A stretch of 64,000 nt of DNA, taken from Streptococcus sp. CF8_St5-11 (GTDB lineage: Bacteria > Bacillota > Bacilli > Lactobacillales > Streptococcaceae). The stretch is from assembly GCF_024295625.1 (NCBI RefSeq), contig NZ_JANCOJ010000001.1, positions 124,001-188,000 on the forward strand, given 5' to 3'. Of this stretch, positions 49,082 through 58,692 are shown piece by piece (the first letter of the stretch is position 1; each line of letters begins with the position of its first letter). A program made the position numbers and the translations under genes. The notes beneath the pieces are model-generated. The model was not told the origin of the DNA. It searched no databases and saw only the letters and a list, made by a program, of their open reading frames with translations.

Positions 49082-49557
49082 GCTTTTGGTCTCCTCTTTT
49101 TCTTATCTGAATATTATAACATGAAAGGCTAAAATGGCGGGAAATAAAAGGTCGACTTATACAAAAACCAAAATCAACATTTTGCCTTATTTTTGTTGCA
49201 TTTAACTTGACTTATCACACTAAAAGAATATAATAATGTTGATAATAATCTTTTAAATATGCAATGGGATGATTATTCTGTTAAAATTTGCAACGTTTAT
49301 TATCACTTTAACATTATGACGCTTGTCATTTCCCTTGTTTTTCTATCTAAACAAACGTAGTTAGAGGGTTTGAGCTGATTTTGTCGGTGGGTTTGTTTTC
49401 TTTTAATGCATAAAGAGGAGCATATAATTCATCGATCTATCCTAAACTGAGGCAGCTGGTTTCATGGAATAGAAATTAGAAGCCTTTCTATTTTGGGATA
49501 TATCACTATATAGAAAAGCCTCGGAAAGGGCAGGCAGAAGAAAGGAAATGAGGCCAA
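49082..49557 (+). promoter_or_regulatory. Upstream region and long leader of the LPXTG adhesin gene
   Basis: A strong promoter is visible: -35 TTGACT (49207-49212), 16 bases, -10 TATAAT (49229-49234). Transcription from it would give a leader of about 315 bases before the TTG start. Near its end GCCTTTCTAT and ATAGAAAAGC (about 49481-49522) can pair, leaving the ribosome site region after it. I see no coding frame in the leader. Confidence 0.5.
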
Positions 49558-51597
49558 TTGAAATCTCTTTATAAAAAGATAGTTGCATTTGTAGCTATCA
49601 TCGGCGTGGTAGCCTTGGGCTTGTCTGTGATCAAACCCGTAAGTGCAGCCACTGTTTCACCAACCGTCACCAACTTAAAGGCCCAAGCAAGTGGACAAAA
49701 AGTTATCTTTTCATTTGACTGGGATTTAACTGGTAAATCAGTTAAAGACGGTGATACGTTTACTATTGATGCTCCAGAAGGTGTCAATATCACTGAAGTT
49801 GCAACTCAATCACTCCAAGCAAATGGAGCTGAAGTCGCAACCATTTCGATGACAAACAAAAAGATTACTTTTACCTTTAAAAAAGCAATCGAATCCATGA
49901 ACCAAAATGTGAAGGGTGGTTTCTCATACAAAGCAGAATGGGATAGCACTCCAGGAAATCCTGGAAACAAGACTGCCACTTCTAAAGTAGGTTCAGAATC
50001 AGTTGTCATCACTCGTCCTGATGGACCTGGCGTATTTGAATCTGTTTTGAACAAGTACAACCTTACTGGTGACTATGTAGCTAAGCAATTCAAACTAGAC
50101 GCTTCTGAAAACTATGCATGGTTGAATGTTGGAGATGACTACTATCTGACAAAATGGTTCATCCGTATCAACGGGGATGGTAAGAAACAAGCCATCACAA
50201 ACCCTGTTGTATCAGATAAAATCCAAGCTCCAGCAGTCGATTACTCAAAAATCACTTTTGCTCCTGCCGCAAACCACGCTGCAAATGAATTCTTTGTGGG
50301 AACTTACTTGAAACCATCCTTCACTTTAAGAAAAGGTGGACAAGTGGTGGCTTCTGGTTGGGACTTCTGGAAACATGTTAAATTCGATGCGGACGGCAAT
50401 GGATTTACCGTGAATTTATCAGATGTCAGTGATGTCTTTAAAACAGCATCTAGCGATGAATTGATCGTTGAATACCAAACATTAATTCCTAAGACAACCA
50501 TTCGCGTTGACAACAATGCTACATTGACAGCTGATGAAATCACAACACCTCAAACTGACCCAGCCTTCTGGAACAACACTGAATTGAACTTCTGGGTGAG
50601 CGGTGATAAAACTGTCACTGTTCAAAAAGAATGGGTTGGTGATGAGGAAGCTGACCGTAAAGATATCACGGTTCAATTGTATGCGGACGGGAAAGCCTTG
50701 GATGGGTTAACACAAACCCTTACAAAAGCTTCTGGCTGGAAAGCAGAATTTACGAAATTGCCAGGTATCAAAGACGGTAAGAAGATTGAGTACTCAGTAG
50801 TGGAAACTAACACTCCAGAAGGTTACACTTCTAAAGTTGAGAAAATTGATGATGACAACGTGATTAAAGTGGTCAACACATCAAATAAACCAACTACAAC
50901 TACGACAACAACTACGACTACTACAACCACAACTACTACGACTCAAGAGCCTACAACCACAACTACTACGACTCAAGAGCCTACAACTACAACTACTACG
51001 ACTCAAGAGCCTACAACCACAACTACTACGACTCAAGAGCCTACAACTACAACTACTACGACTCAAGAGCCTACAACTACAACCACTACGACCCAAGAGT
51101 CTACAACCACAACCACTACGACCCAAGAGTCTACAACCACAACCACTACGACTCAAGAGCCTACAACTACAACTACTACGACTCAAGAGCCTACAACTAC
51201 GGTAACAACTACTGATGAGCCTAAGACTACTTCAACTACTTCTGAAGAGCCTAAGACTACAGTAACGACTACCGATGAACCTACGACTACTTCAACTACG
51301 ACTACAACACCAGAAGAGCCAGAAAACCACAATAGTAGTGAGGAAGAAACAACAACTACGACTACAACTGTAGAACCTAAGACTTCTTCAACTACAACAG
51401 AAAATCCAAATAAACCTAGTCATTCTGGTACCACAACGACACCAAATGCGCCAGGTTCAAATGGTGGAAACAATGGTGGACGTCGCAAACCGCTTCTTCC
51501 AAATACAGGTGAAGTTGTTGCATCTGGACTTGTCTTCTCAGGAATTCTTGTCTTAGCAGGTGCTGTTGGAATCAAACGGAAATTGACTGATAACTAA
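49558..51597 (+). CDS. LPXTG-anchored adhesin with Cna-B domain and Thr-rich stalk
   Basis: 679 residues from a TTG start (GAGG four bases before, AAGGAAATGAGG extended); no in-frame ATG fits the signal peptide. Signal peptide about 1-30 (ends VSA); adhesin-type Ig-like A region about 31-355 with similarity to SdrG/Cna-like ligand-binding folds; Cna-B domain about 357-445 (VTVQKEWVGDEE ... IEYSVVE); Thr-rich stalk about 446-640; sorting signal LPNTG about 647-651, hydrophobic helix and KRK tail. Sortase A would link it to peptidoglycan. The ligand is unknown. The stalk is built of a 10-residue tandem repeat that can change length. Confidence 0.85.
   Translation: MKSLYKKIVAFVAIIGVVALGLSVIKPVSAATVSPTVTNLKAQASGQKVIFSFDWDLTGKSVKDGDTFTIDAPEGVNITEVATQSLQANGAEVATISMTNKKITFTFKKAIESMNQNVKGGFSYKAEWDSTPGNPGNKTATSKVGSESVVITRPDGPGVFESVLNKYNLTGDYVAKQFKLDASENYAWLNVGDDYYLTKWFIRINGDGKKQAITNPVVSDKIQAPAVDYSKITFAPAANHAANEFFVGTYLKPSFTLRKGGQVVASGWDFWKHVKFDADGNGFTVNLSDVSDVFKTASSDELIVEYQTLIPKTTIRVDNNATLTADEITTPQTDPAFWNNTELNFWVSGDKTVTVQKEWVGDEEADRKDITVQLYADGKALDGLTQTLTKASGWKAEFTKLPGIKDGKKIEYSVVETNTPEGYTSKVEKIDDDNVIKVVNTSNKPTTTTTTTTTTTTTTTTTQEPTTTTTTTQEPTTTTTTTQEPTTTTTTTQEPTTTTTTTQEPTTTTTTTQESTTTTTTTQESTTTTTTTQEPTTTTTTTQEPTTTVTTTDEPKTTSTTSEEPKTTVTTTDEPTTTSTTTTTPEEPENHNSSEEETTTTTTTVEPKTSSTTTENPNKPSHSGTTTTPNAPGSNGGNNGGRRKPLLPNTGEVVASGLVFSGILVLAGAVGIKRKLTDN
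50941..51210 (+). repeat. 30-bp tandem repeat encoding the adhesin stalk (about 9 copies)
   Basis: The unit ACTCAAGAGCCTACAACTAC plus AACTACTACG codes for TQEPTTTTTT. Nine units follow in phase; units 6 and 7 carry Ser for Pro (AGTCT for AGCCT) and the ninth diverges into DEP/EEP versions. The unit is a multiple of three, so gains and losses keep the frame. Confidence 0.9.
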
Positions 51598-51682
51598 TCG
51601 TATCATTAGGAACAGTCCTTACTTCTATCAACCCCCTAACGAAGAAACTTCTACTCTCATTCATAGAAGTTGAAACAAATAG

Positions 51683-51707
51683 AGAGAACCGAAAGGTTCT
51701 CTTTTTT
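51683..51707 (+). terminator. Terminator of the adhesin gene
   Basis: AGAGAACC (51683-51690), loop GAAA, GGTTCTCT (51695-51702), then T5. Confidence 0.9.
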
Positions 51708-51730
51708 ATCCTATTTTTCTTTAATAGATA

Positions 51731-51765
51731 ACAAAAACAGCTCAGGGACCTTCATCCTGAGCTGT
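51731..51765 (-). terminator. Terminator of the envelope-protein cluster
   Basis: ACAGCTCAGG (51737-51746) pairs with CCTGAGCTGT (51756-51765), and TTTTTG follows on the minus strand. Confidence 0.85.
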
Positions 51766-51787
51766 CGTTTTTCCTGTTTTACCATTT

Positions 51788-52552
51788 TTACTGATCCAAT
51801 TTCACAACCTGTCCATCTTTGACTTTGAAATGATAGGAAATGGATTCATGATCTTTATTCTTGAAATCCAGATAATAGAAATCATAGTCACCATCTGGAA
51901 GAACACTAGCATCCAACTTTTTAGCGGCAGCTTTTAAATCCTTTTCTTGGATGGCTTGATCGTCTTCTACTGAGATCATCATACGAACCATCCCCTTTTG
52001 AATAAGGGTGGCGTACGGAATCTGGTAATAACCCGCAAAATCGTTCTTTCCTTCTTGCCTATTTTGAGCCGCCAGTTCTTCCAATTCTTCTGCAGCCTCC
52101 TTTTGATAAGAAGAATCAACATTGGAAAGAAAATGAAAATAAGAGAGCGTCAGGCCTAGATCCTGCTTTTTAAGCTTATCCAGTAGTTGGGCCTCTTTTT
52201 TCTGTACTGCCTTCTGCTCTGTAAAAACTTCTTTATAACTTGGAGTGGTTTGTCCATAGGGATCAGACCAGTCATTTTGTAAGAAAGCATGCACCTCAAG
52301 AGGTACGGTTTGACCGTCATAGGTTTTCTCCGAATAAGTAAAATCGACATTATAACCTGGAATTTCTAAAGCTTGCCAGGAAAGACGATTAATTTTGACA
52401 TTCCCATGCAGACCAACCTTAGCAAGCTCACTGCTGACAACTTCCTTCGCTTTTTTATAATCACTCGGTTTCATGATCTTACAACTGGAAAGAAGGAGGC
52501 AACAAAGAATAAGTGGAATTCCTGCGAATAGTTTGAAATAGTTGGGCTTCAT
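51788..52552 (-). CDS. Lipoprotein of unknown function
   Basis: 254 residues with a lipoprotein signal ending LLSSC (Cys about residue 24). The mature part is rich in charged residues, with a helical Glu/Lys section (about 110-170, EQKAVQKKEAQLLDKLKKQ, then KEAAEELEELAAQNRQEG) and a C-terminal sheet-like part (GDYDFYYLDFKNKDHESISYHF). I do not recognise the family. It is the last of three envelope genes on the minus strand; AGGAGG precedes the ATG. Confidence 0.75.
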   Translation of the reverse strand: MKPNYFKLFAGIPLILCCLLLSSCKIMKPSDYKKAKEVVSSELAKVGLHGNVKINRLSWQALEIPGYNVDFTYSEKTYDGQTVPLEVHAFLQNDWSDPYGQTTPSYKEVFTEQKAVQKKEAQLLDKLKKQDLGLTLSYFHFLSNVDSSYQKEAAEELEELAAQNRQEGKNDFAGYYQIPYATLIQKGMVRMMISVEDDQAIQEKDLKAAAKKLDASVLPDGDYDFYYLDFKNKDHESISYHFKVKDGQVVKLDQ

Positions 52553-52586
52553 AGCCTGACCTCCTTGCTAAATTCGACCTAATCGA

Positions 52587-54005
52587 TTAATTTTTTACAG
52601 CATATGAGAACATTTTTTTAATATCTTCTTTCATCTTTTTATTAGGAATTTTCTCTAAATCCATATATTTGAAGAATTCTTTATCATTTTGAACGACATG
52701 AACCTTCCCATCTTTAGTATACTCAGCTGGTATGGTAAGGTTACCGAAGGACTGGCCAAAATCTCTAGAGACCACGTAGTTCTGTACTTCATACAAGCGT
52801 CGCAATAATGAGAACTCTGTAGTATCCTTACTTTGATTTAATTCCTTTTTAAAATATTGGAAAAACTCCTTTTTATTATTCGCGAGATGTTCTTGGCCAT
52901 CTTTTGAAAATTCTGCTGGTATCTTATGATACTGTAGGACATCGTACCATCCACCTGAACGCTGCTCTGGAACTTTATAAAGCAGTTCCAAAAATGAAAT
53001 ATCAAAGTTGAGATCTTCTGGTCCGAGAAAGTATAGGTAGGCATTCTCCCCTTTTGTATATTCTTCACCCCATTTTACAGTAGTTGGATTATTCCCTTTG
53101 CTTAAAATCGAATATACTTTCGGATAGAGTGTTTTCAATGGGATGTCCTTAGTCTCATCACTACGATCTGTAAATAACAAACGTGAATGTTGGAGCTGCA
53201 ATTGTCCTCTTTCAAAATTGTATTCAAATGGATGCAAGTCTTTGTCGCTTTCTCGATTTTCTTTTTGAACTTGTTCATAACCTTTGCCTGATGAGGTTTT
53301 CCAAGCGAACTTTCCATCCTTAACATTCATTAACCCTATACGAGATTGATACTCTGTTTGTACATAGATATTTCCAGGTTCTACAATATATTTGTCTTTC
53401 TTATCGACAAGAATATCAATCGGAATGTATGTTTCTCCATCATCTGTATCCAACAACATAGAAGAAACTTTAACAGATAAGGGGATATAATTCTTATTCA
53501 TATCTCGTACTATCTTAAAAACATCATATGTTTTCTTCACTAAGCGCTTGTCCTTGGTATCATAGACATCAATGAGCCAGTACTCTCCCTTTTGTGCTTT
53601 ATTTGTAGTTAGGTAAGGAACTTGATTACCACGAATATAATATTGAAAATAGAGACGTGGGTCAGATTTTAATTTGTAACTTTCTTGTGCAATGTACCGT
53701 TCACTATTTCCACCATTTATAAACCATTCTACTTTAACTTTTGAATTATACGAATATGCTTCTAGCGCCTCATCCACTTCCTCTTTATTATCCCATTGAA
53801 TGGCTACTGCTTTCCCACCTGCAATAAATTGGGAGTCAACTATGTTTGGACGAGGTTTCCAAGTTACAAATTGTGAGATTTCACGCTTATGAATTTCATA
53901 TTGGATAAACCATCCACCTGCTAAAGTAACAAGTAATACAAATATCCAAAACTTGATTGATTTAAAAATCTTCTTCATTCTCTCTTTTCTACTTCCTGTC
54001 CGCAT
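52587..54005 (-). CDS. Single-pass membrane protein with C-terminal duplicated motif, unknown function
   Basis: 472 residues from the ATG at 54005 (AAGGGA five bases before); a GTG at 54062 lacks a site. A basic N-terminus is followed by one membrane helix (about 17-34, FWIFVLLVTLAGGWFIQY), then an extracellular part. Two similar segments lie near the C-terminus: IPAEFSKDGQEHLANNKKEF and IPAEYTKDGKVHVVQNDKEF, about 65 residues apart, suggesting an internal duplication. No known domain recognised. It lies between two lipoprotein genes and is probably part of one envelope function with them. Confidence 0.7.
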   Translation of the reverse strand: MRTGSRKERMKKIFKSIKFWIFVLLVTLAGGWFIQYEIHKREISQFVTWKPRPNIVDSQFIAGGKAVAIQWDNKEEVDEALEAYSYNSKVKVEWFINGGNSERYIAQESYKLKSDPRLYFQYYIRGNQVPYLTTNKAQKGEYWLIDVYDTKDKRLVKKTYDVFKIVRDMNKNYIPLSVKVSSMLLDTDDGETYIPIDILVDKKDKYIVEPGNIYVQTEYQSRIGLMNVKDGKFAWKTSSGKGYEQVQKENRESDKDLHPFEYNFERGQLQLQHSRLLFTDRSDETKDIPLKTLYPKVYSILSKGNNPTTVKWGEEYTKGENAYLYFLGPEDLNFDISFLELLYKVPEQRSGGWYDVLQYHKIPAEFSKDGQEHLANNKKEFFQYFKKELNQSKDTTEFSLLRRLYEVQNYVVSRDFGQSFGNLTIPAEYTKDGKVHVVQNDKEFFKYMDLEKIPNKKMKEDIKKMFSYAVKN

Positions 54006-54166
54006 TTTTTCCCTTATTTGTTCGTCAGTTTTTTTTAAAAGTTTTCCGATTTTTCCAACCACATATGAATAAATTTCTTTAATAATATATTGACAACTGA
54101 AGCTTCTTATAATTTCTTAAACTAACTAACTTTTACAATAAGCTGACTAAAGATTAGGATTTTTCT

Positions 54167-55633
54167 CTATTTTTGAATGACCCATTTGGCGTCACCATAA
54201 ACGATCGTAAACGGCCCATCCCCATCTGTTAAATAATTAATTTTATATTTACCCGACTCTCCTGCCTCAAGGACTGTTGGCTGTTTGTAATTTAAAGTAT
54301 TATTCAACATATAAGCAGATTTGCCATGGCCATCATAGAGATCTACATTTGTATAATCTGGAGTATTTTCAATACTGAGAGGTGTTGTATTCGATAGGGT
54401 GAATTCGACGATCAATCGATGTTGTTTTTTCCTTGTATCGATACGGTCTTGATCATCCTGAACATCCAAATTTGGATCGTCTGTTACACTATTCAGTGTA
54501 ACTTCTAAGCCATTTGCAAATACAACTGGCTCTCCAATTGCATATTTTTTGACCGGATTTTGTGGATTAAAATCTTTTAGCTTTTCACTTCCCTTTCCTT
54601 CATCAGTAACATTATCAGTATTGATGGACCAGAAGATACTATCATCATTTCCACCACCAGATTGATTAGCTTTCTGCATTTGTTGAGGAATTTGTAACAA
54701 GAGTGCCAAATTTTTAGTATCAATTTGGACTTGACCTTGGTTAGTCACCTCCATTTCGATCGTTATTTCCGTACTACCAATCATATTACCGGTTGAAAAA
54801 CTCGCATTAAAATTTTCCTTTACTAAATGTTGTAAGATGGTAGAAAGCATTATATAAGAAAGATGGTCTCCTCTGTTGTCTTTTTCAGCATAGTTTTCGT
54901 GTAGTTCATCTAACCAAGCATACATGGTCTCATTTGGATTCTTGGGATCAGCACTCAATCTGTACCCTTTTCCTCTTGGTAATTGCCTTGGGCTATAGGC
55001 TGGTGTTTGAATTTTAAGGATTACCTTATTCCCCTTAACTGCATATCCCTTTAATTCGTAACTCTTTTCAGTAGGGAGAGCATTGGTCATTAATTTTAAA
55101 TACATGGGACCATAGATTTTGAGGGGATATTTTTCTCCTAGGTACTCAAAATAAGTATTTGAATCAAAAGTACTATTACTTTTTTCTATTTTAGGAATAA
55201 TATAGTCATTCCAGATCCTGTTATACATTTCTTCCTGACTCATTACTCCACTAGCCTTGACAACAGTGTCCATTTCATCTTGGTCAATATAAATCGCTTC
55301 AACTACTTGCAAAGCCTTTTGGACTTTTCCCTCTTCATCGAGAGGAGTTTCATTCTGTTGCAGACTATATATTGAAATACCATCGCTATCATCTGACCTC
55401 ATATATTGTGGAAGTTTTTCAAACGTTATGTATCTGATACTGTTCTTTGCATCCCAATCAAATGATGCAGCTGGTCCTGTCTTGTCAAAATGAATGTTTT
55501 TTCGATCGATTTTCTTCTGTACTTCTTTATTCGAAGAACCTTGTTTTTCTACAGTTCCTTGTTTGCAGGCACTCAAACATACTGGTATAAGTACCGAACA
55601 TAAGACAAGGCCCCATTTTATTTTCTTCTTCAT
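54167..55633 (-). CDS. Lipoprotein with C-terminal DUF4352-like domain, unknown function
   Basis: 488 residues from the ATG at 55633 (AGGAGG before it). Lipobox CLSAC (Cys about residue 23). Long middle region without recognised domains (about 40-360). The C-terminal 120 residues (AIGEPVVFANGLEVTLNSV, RLIVEFTLSNTTPLSIENTP, EAGESGKYKINYL) resemble the Ig-like DUF4352/telokin fold common at the ends of Gram-positive lipoproteins. First gene of the three-gene group. A repeat A copy lies directly upstream. Confidence 0.7.
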   Translation of the reverse strand: MKKKIKWGLVLCSVLIPVCLSACKQGTVEKQGSSNKEVQKKIDRKNIHFDKTGPAASFDWDAKNSIRYITFEKLPQYMRSDDSDGISIYSLQQNETPLDEEGKVQKALQVVEAIYIDQDEMDTVVKASGVMSQEEMYNRIWNDYIIPKIEKSNSTFDSNTYFEYLGEKYPLKIYGPMYLKLMTNALPTEKSYELKGYAVKGNKVILKIQTPAYSPRQLPRGKGYRLSADPKNPNETMYAWLDELHENYAEKDNRGDHLSYIMLSTILQHLVKENFNASFSTGNMIGSTEITIEMEVTNQGQVQIDTKNLALLLQIPQQMQKANQSGGGNDDSIFWSINTDNVTDEGKGSEKLKDFNPQNPVKKYAIGEPVVFANGLEVTLNSVTDDPNLDVQDDQDRIDTRKKQHRLIVEFTLSNTTPLSIENTPDYTNVDLYDGHGKSAYMLNNTLNYKQPTVLEAGESGKYKINYLTDGDGPFTIVYGDAKWVIQK

Positions 55634-55698
55634 TCCATCTCCTCCTAATCTCATCCTCATTTTACCATCAATCCCCCCTTTTGTCAGTCAAATAGATA

Positions 55699-55875
55699 AG
55701 AGGCTGGGACAAAAGTCCTAGCCTCTCAATTATTTTTGGATTGTCGAGCAAGACGCAGTGGTTGAGTGGGCTCTACTACGCTGATTTCATCAGATTTTAC
55801 AGCCCTACTCAACTGTGCGGAGGTGGGACGACGAAATCGAATTCTAACGAATTACCAATTTCTGTCCCACTCTCT
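55699..55875 (-). repeat. Dispersed repeat A, copy 4 (reverse orientation)
   Basis: It is the full-length reverse complement of the copy at 15624, from AGAGGCTGGGACAAAAGTCC to TCTGTCCCACTCTCT. It ends one base before the stop codon of the acetyltransferase gene, so it may act as that gene's terminator. Confidence 0.85.
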
Positions 55876-56280
55876 TTATTTCATATAAATCATCCCTGTA
55901 CAGGCTTGCTCGGAAAGTTCGACAAAGCCGAGAGACTGGTAAAAGGCTAGATTTTCCTCGCTACGTTCAGTGGCAAGAAGCCGTTGGTAGACATTTGGGA
56001 AAGTCGCTAAAGCCTCTGTTAAGAGTTTCTTTCCAATGCCTTGACGCTGGTGATCTGGTCGTACCAAAAGGTCCTGTACAAAAATGACAGAGTGGCCATC
56101 ACCTACCAAGCGAATGTAGGCGACGAGCTCTTTCTCATCATAGACTGCTAACTGCCAGAGACTAGCTTTGACAGCTTCTTCTAACATAGCTGGGTTGTTG
56201 GTATAATTGGTCCAACCGACCGAACTGTAAAGTGCGAGTAGGTCTACCATGGCTGGAATTTCTTGTTTGTAATGTAACAT
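55876..56280 (-). CDS. GNAT-family N-acetyltransferase
   Basis: 134 residues. Acetyl-CoA-binding motif RPDHQRQGIGKKLLTEAL (about 73-90) and LATERSEENLAFYQSLGF typical of GNAT enzymes. The substrate is unknown. It begins one base after the upstream methyltransferase gene. Confidence 0.85.
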   Translation of the reverse strand: MLHYKQEIPAMVDLLALYSSVGWTNYTNNPAMLEEAVKASLWQLAVYDEKELVAYIRLVGDGHSVIFVQDLLVRPDHQRQGIGKKLLTEALATFPNVYQRLLATERSEENLAFYQSLGFVELSEQACTGMIYMK

Positions 56281-56281
56281 C

Positions 56282-56992
56282 TTAACTCCTTTTTAACCGA
56301 TAGTGCTGGAAGAAGGCGATATCCCGATAAGGGGACTCTCGGCAAACAGCTAGCTCCATCTTGAGCATAGACTTTCGCCATCCTTCTTGGCTCTTGAAGC
56401 GATTGTCCTGTAAGGCGTAAAAGACTCGAATTCCTTGGTAGTCCTGAACTTCGAGGGCTAGATCTTCTACTGCTCTATCTAGATCATAGGCCTGTGCCAA
56501 ACCCATGGAGTGAGTTTCCAAGTCCTGACCTGCTAAGAGATCAAGCGCCTTCTGAGGATCATTTTCAAAGACGACGGTCTGCAGGACGCGGCCAACCTCA
56601 TTGTGCTTGACGATAGAGAGCAGGCCACCTGGTTTCAAGAGATGGGTGAATGCCTTGAGAATCACCTTGCGATCCTCCACATACTCCAAGACATTGTGGC
56701 AAAGGATGACATCAAAACTGGCATCTTCAAAGCTCTCTATCTGGTCCAGACTCCCGACGAATTGCTGATAGGGATGGTCCTGGGCCCGCAAGGCCACCAT
56801 TTCCTCGTTTGGTTCCACAGCAAGGACTTGATTTTCTTTCGCTAAGTGATTGGCTACAAGGCCAAAACCACTCCCGAAATCAAGCACCCGTTTTCCCTTG
56901 ATGTCCTTCAATTGTTCAAAAAGGATATCATAATAGATCTGTCCCCAGGGTTGCCGGAGGTTTTCTAAATAAGCTTGAATATTTGCGGCCAT
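56282..56992 (-). CDS. Class I SAM-dependent methyltransferase
   Basis: 236 residues. SAM motif VLDFGSGFGLVANHLAKEN (about 36-54), acidic VLAVEPNEEM, and motif IV VILCHNVLEYVED. SmtA/UbiE-like fold, substrate unknown. Co-directional and closely spaced with the SDR and acetyltransferase genes. Confidence 0.83.
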   Translation of the reverse strand: MAANIQAYLENLRQPWGQIYYDILFEQLKDIKGKRVLDFGSGFGLVANHLAKENQVLAVEPNEEMVALRAQDHPYQQFVGSLDQIESFEDASFDVILCHNVLEYVEDRKVILKAFTHLLKPGGLLSIVKHNEVGRVLQTVVFENDPQKALDLLAGQDLETHSMGLAQAYDLDRAVEDLALEVQDYQGIRVFYALQDNRFKSQEGWRKSMLKMELAVCRESPYRDIAFFQHYRLKRS

Positions 56993-57002
56993 CTGGTTCC
57001 TC

Positions 57003-57758
57003 CTATTTGAAATTGAACATCTTGCTGGCTAGCTTGTCCGAGATGCGAGGGAAAAGGGTATAGAGCTTGTGGGTCAGGTTCAAGAGCCAAGGAAGATTGA
57101 GCTCGCGTTTTGCTTTTCCAAAGTTCTTCACGATCTTCTTGGCTACAAAGTCGGGTTCCAAAATGTAGCGGTCCACAGCTTTGACATAGCTTCCATCGGG
57201 GTCTGCCTGATCAAAGAAAGTGGTCCGAATAGGGCCTGGATTGACCGTCGTCACATGGACACCAAAGGGAATGAGTTCCAAACGCAGAGCATTGGAGAAG
57301 CCAATGGCCGCAAACTTGGTCGCCGAATAAAGGCTGGATTTGGCTGTTGCGACGAGACCCGCCATGCTGACGATATTGACAATGTGCCCCTTGCCTGCTT
57401 CCTTCATGTGCGCACCCATCAAGCGTGAAAACTGCATGAGGGCAAAGGTATTGACCTCAAACATCTCCTGCACCTGCTGGTCAGAAATGCGATCAAAGGC
57501 CTCAAAAATCCCATAGCCTGCATTGTTGACCAAGATATCGATCTGCCCATAGCGCTGATAGAGCTCTTCTACCAAATCTTGGACGGCTGAGGAATCAGTG
57601 ATATCGATCCCAATGCATTCAGCTTGAGGATGACTGGCATAGAGTTGTTCCAGTTTTTCTTGATTTCTGCCTAGGAGAATCAGCCGATCTTCAGGGAGGA
57701 GCTTGACCATTTCTTGGGCCAAGCCTCCACTTGCTCCTGTTATGAGAATGGTTCGCAT
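57003..57758 (-). CDS. Short-chain dehydrogenase/reductase
   Basis: 251 residues from the ATG at 57758, one base after the rnz stop; the open frame extends upstream inside rnz but that part is not coding for this protein. NAD(P)-binding TGASGGLAQEM (about 7-17), NNAGYGIFE, catalytic YSATKFA. It belongs to the classical SDRs of the YqjQ/DltE-like group. Substrate unknown. Confidence 0.85.
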   Translation of the reverse strand: MRTILITGASGGLAQEMVKLLPEDRLILLGRNQEKLEQLYASHPQAECIGIDITDSSAVQDLVEELYQRYGQIDILVNNAGYGIFEAFDRISDQQVQEMFEVNTFALMQFSRLMGAHMKEAGKGHIVNIVSMAGLVATAKSSLYSATKFAAIGFSNALRLELIPFGVHVTTVNPGPIRTTFFDQADPDGSYVKAVDRYILEPDFVAKKIVKNFGKAKRELNLPWLLNLTHKLYTLFPRISDKLASKMFNFK

Positions 57759-57759
57759 C

Positions 57760-58689
57760 TTAGATCTCCACTTCTTCCAAATCTTTGACGACATAGACAT
57801 TTTCAAAAATGCTGGATGCATCCTTGCGCAATTGGCTGATGTCTTTTGATAAGAAGCGAGCACTGATGTGGTTGAGAAGAAGGCGCTTCGCTCCAGCTTC
57901 ACGCGCTACTTCTGCTGCCTGCATATTGGTCGAGTGACCGTGTTTCTTAGCAATCTTCTCATCGCCCTTACCATAGGTGGACTCATGGACGAGGACATCT
58001 GCATTGACTCCAAGGCGGACACTGGCATCCGTCTTTCTGGTATCTCCAAGGATCGTGATAATCTTACCAGGTCGAGGAGCTGAAATATAATCAGCAGCAA
58101 TGATCTTGGTGCCATCTTCCAGGGTGACATCTTGTCCATTTTTAACCTGACCAAAGAGCGGTCCAAATGGAACGCCCGCTGCCTTGAGCTTATCTGCGTC
58201 GAGTGTTCCTTCGAGGTCCTTCTGCATGATCCGATAACCGACACAGAAAATGGTGTGGTCCAAAGCTTCCGCGTAAACCGTGAATTTATCAGTTTCTAAA
58301 ATCTTACCCAGAGAATGTTCATCGAATTCATGAAAATGGATGCGGTAAGGCAGACGAGAGCCTGATACGCGAAGACTAGTCATCACAAAGGATTTGATCC
58401 CTACTGGTCCATAGATATCCAGATCCGTCTGCTCTTCATTGGCCTGAAAGGCCCGACTAGAGAGGAAACCTGGCAAACCAAAAATATGATCTCCGTGTAG
58501 GTGAGTAATAAAGATCTTGCTAACCTTTCGCGGACGAATGGTCGTTTCTAAAATTTGATTCTGTGTCGCTTCGCCACAATCAAAGAGCCAGACTTCATTG
58601 ATCTCGTCCAGCAATTTGAGCGCTAGGCTCGATACATTACGGGCTTTTGAGGGTTGCCCAGCTCCCGTTCCTAAAAATTGAATGTCCAT
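57760..58689 (-). CDS. rnz: Ribonuclease Z
   Basis: 309 residues. Metallo-beta-lactamase motif [13 protein letters not shown] (about 60-72), GDTRKT and C-terminal LLNHISARF. It cuts the 3' trailer from tRNA precursors without CCA. Length and motifs are those of the short bacterial form. Part of the conserved miaA-hflX-(unknown)-rnz-SDR series. Confidence 0.93.
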   Translation of the reverse strand: MDIQFLGTGAGQPSKARNVSSLALKLLDEINEVWLFDCGEATQNQILETTIRPRKVSKIFITHLHGDHIFGLPGFLSSRAFQANEEQTDLDIYGPVGIKSFVMTSLRVSGSRLPYRIHFHEFDEHSLGKILETDKFTVYAEALDHTIFCVGYRIMQKDLEGTLDADKLKAAGVPFGPLFGQVKNGQDVTLEDGTKIIAADYISAPRPGKIITILGDTRKTDASVRLGVNADVLVHESTYGKGDEKIAKKHGHSTNMQAAEVAREAGAKRLLLNHISARFLSKDISQLRKDASSIFENVYVVKDLEEVEI

Positions 58690-58692
58690 TGT

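Noticed and set aside
50881..51186. 101-residue Cys/Arg/Ser repeat frame on the minus strand inside the adhesin
   Set aside because: It is the antisense of the Thr-rich tandem repeat; it has no ribosome site and no independent support.
50941..51210. CRISPR-like regular repeat
   Set aside because: The 30-bp units are contiguous without spacers and code in frame for the adhesin stalk.
55741..55950. 69-residue plus-strand frame
   Set aside because: It lies in repeat A copy 4 and runs into the acetyltransferase gene antisense.
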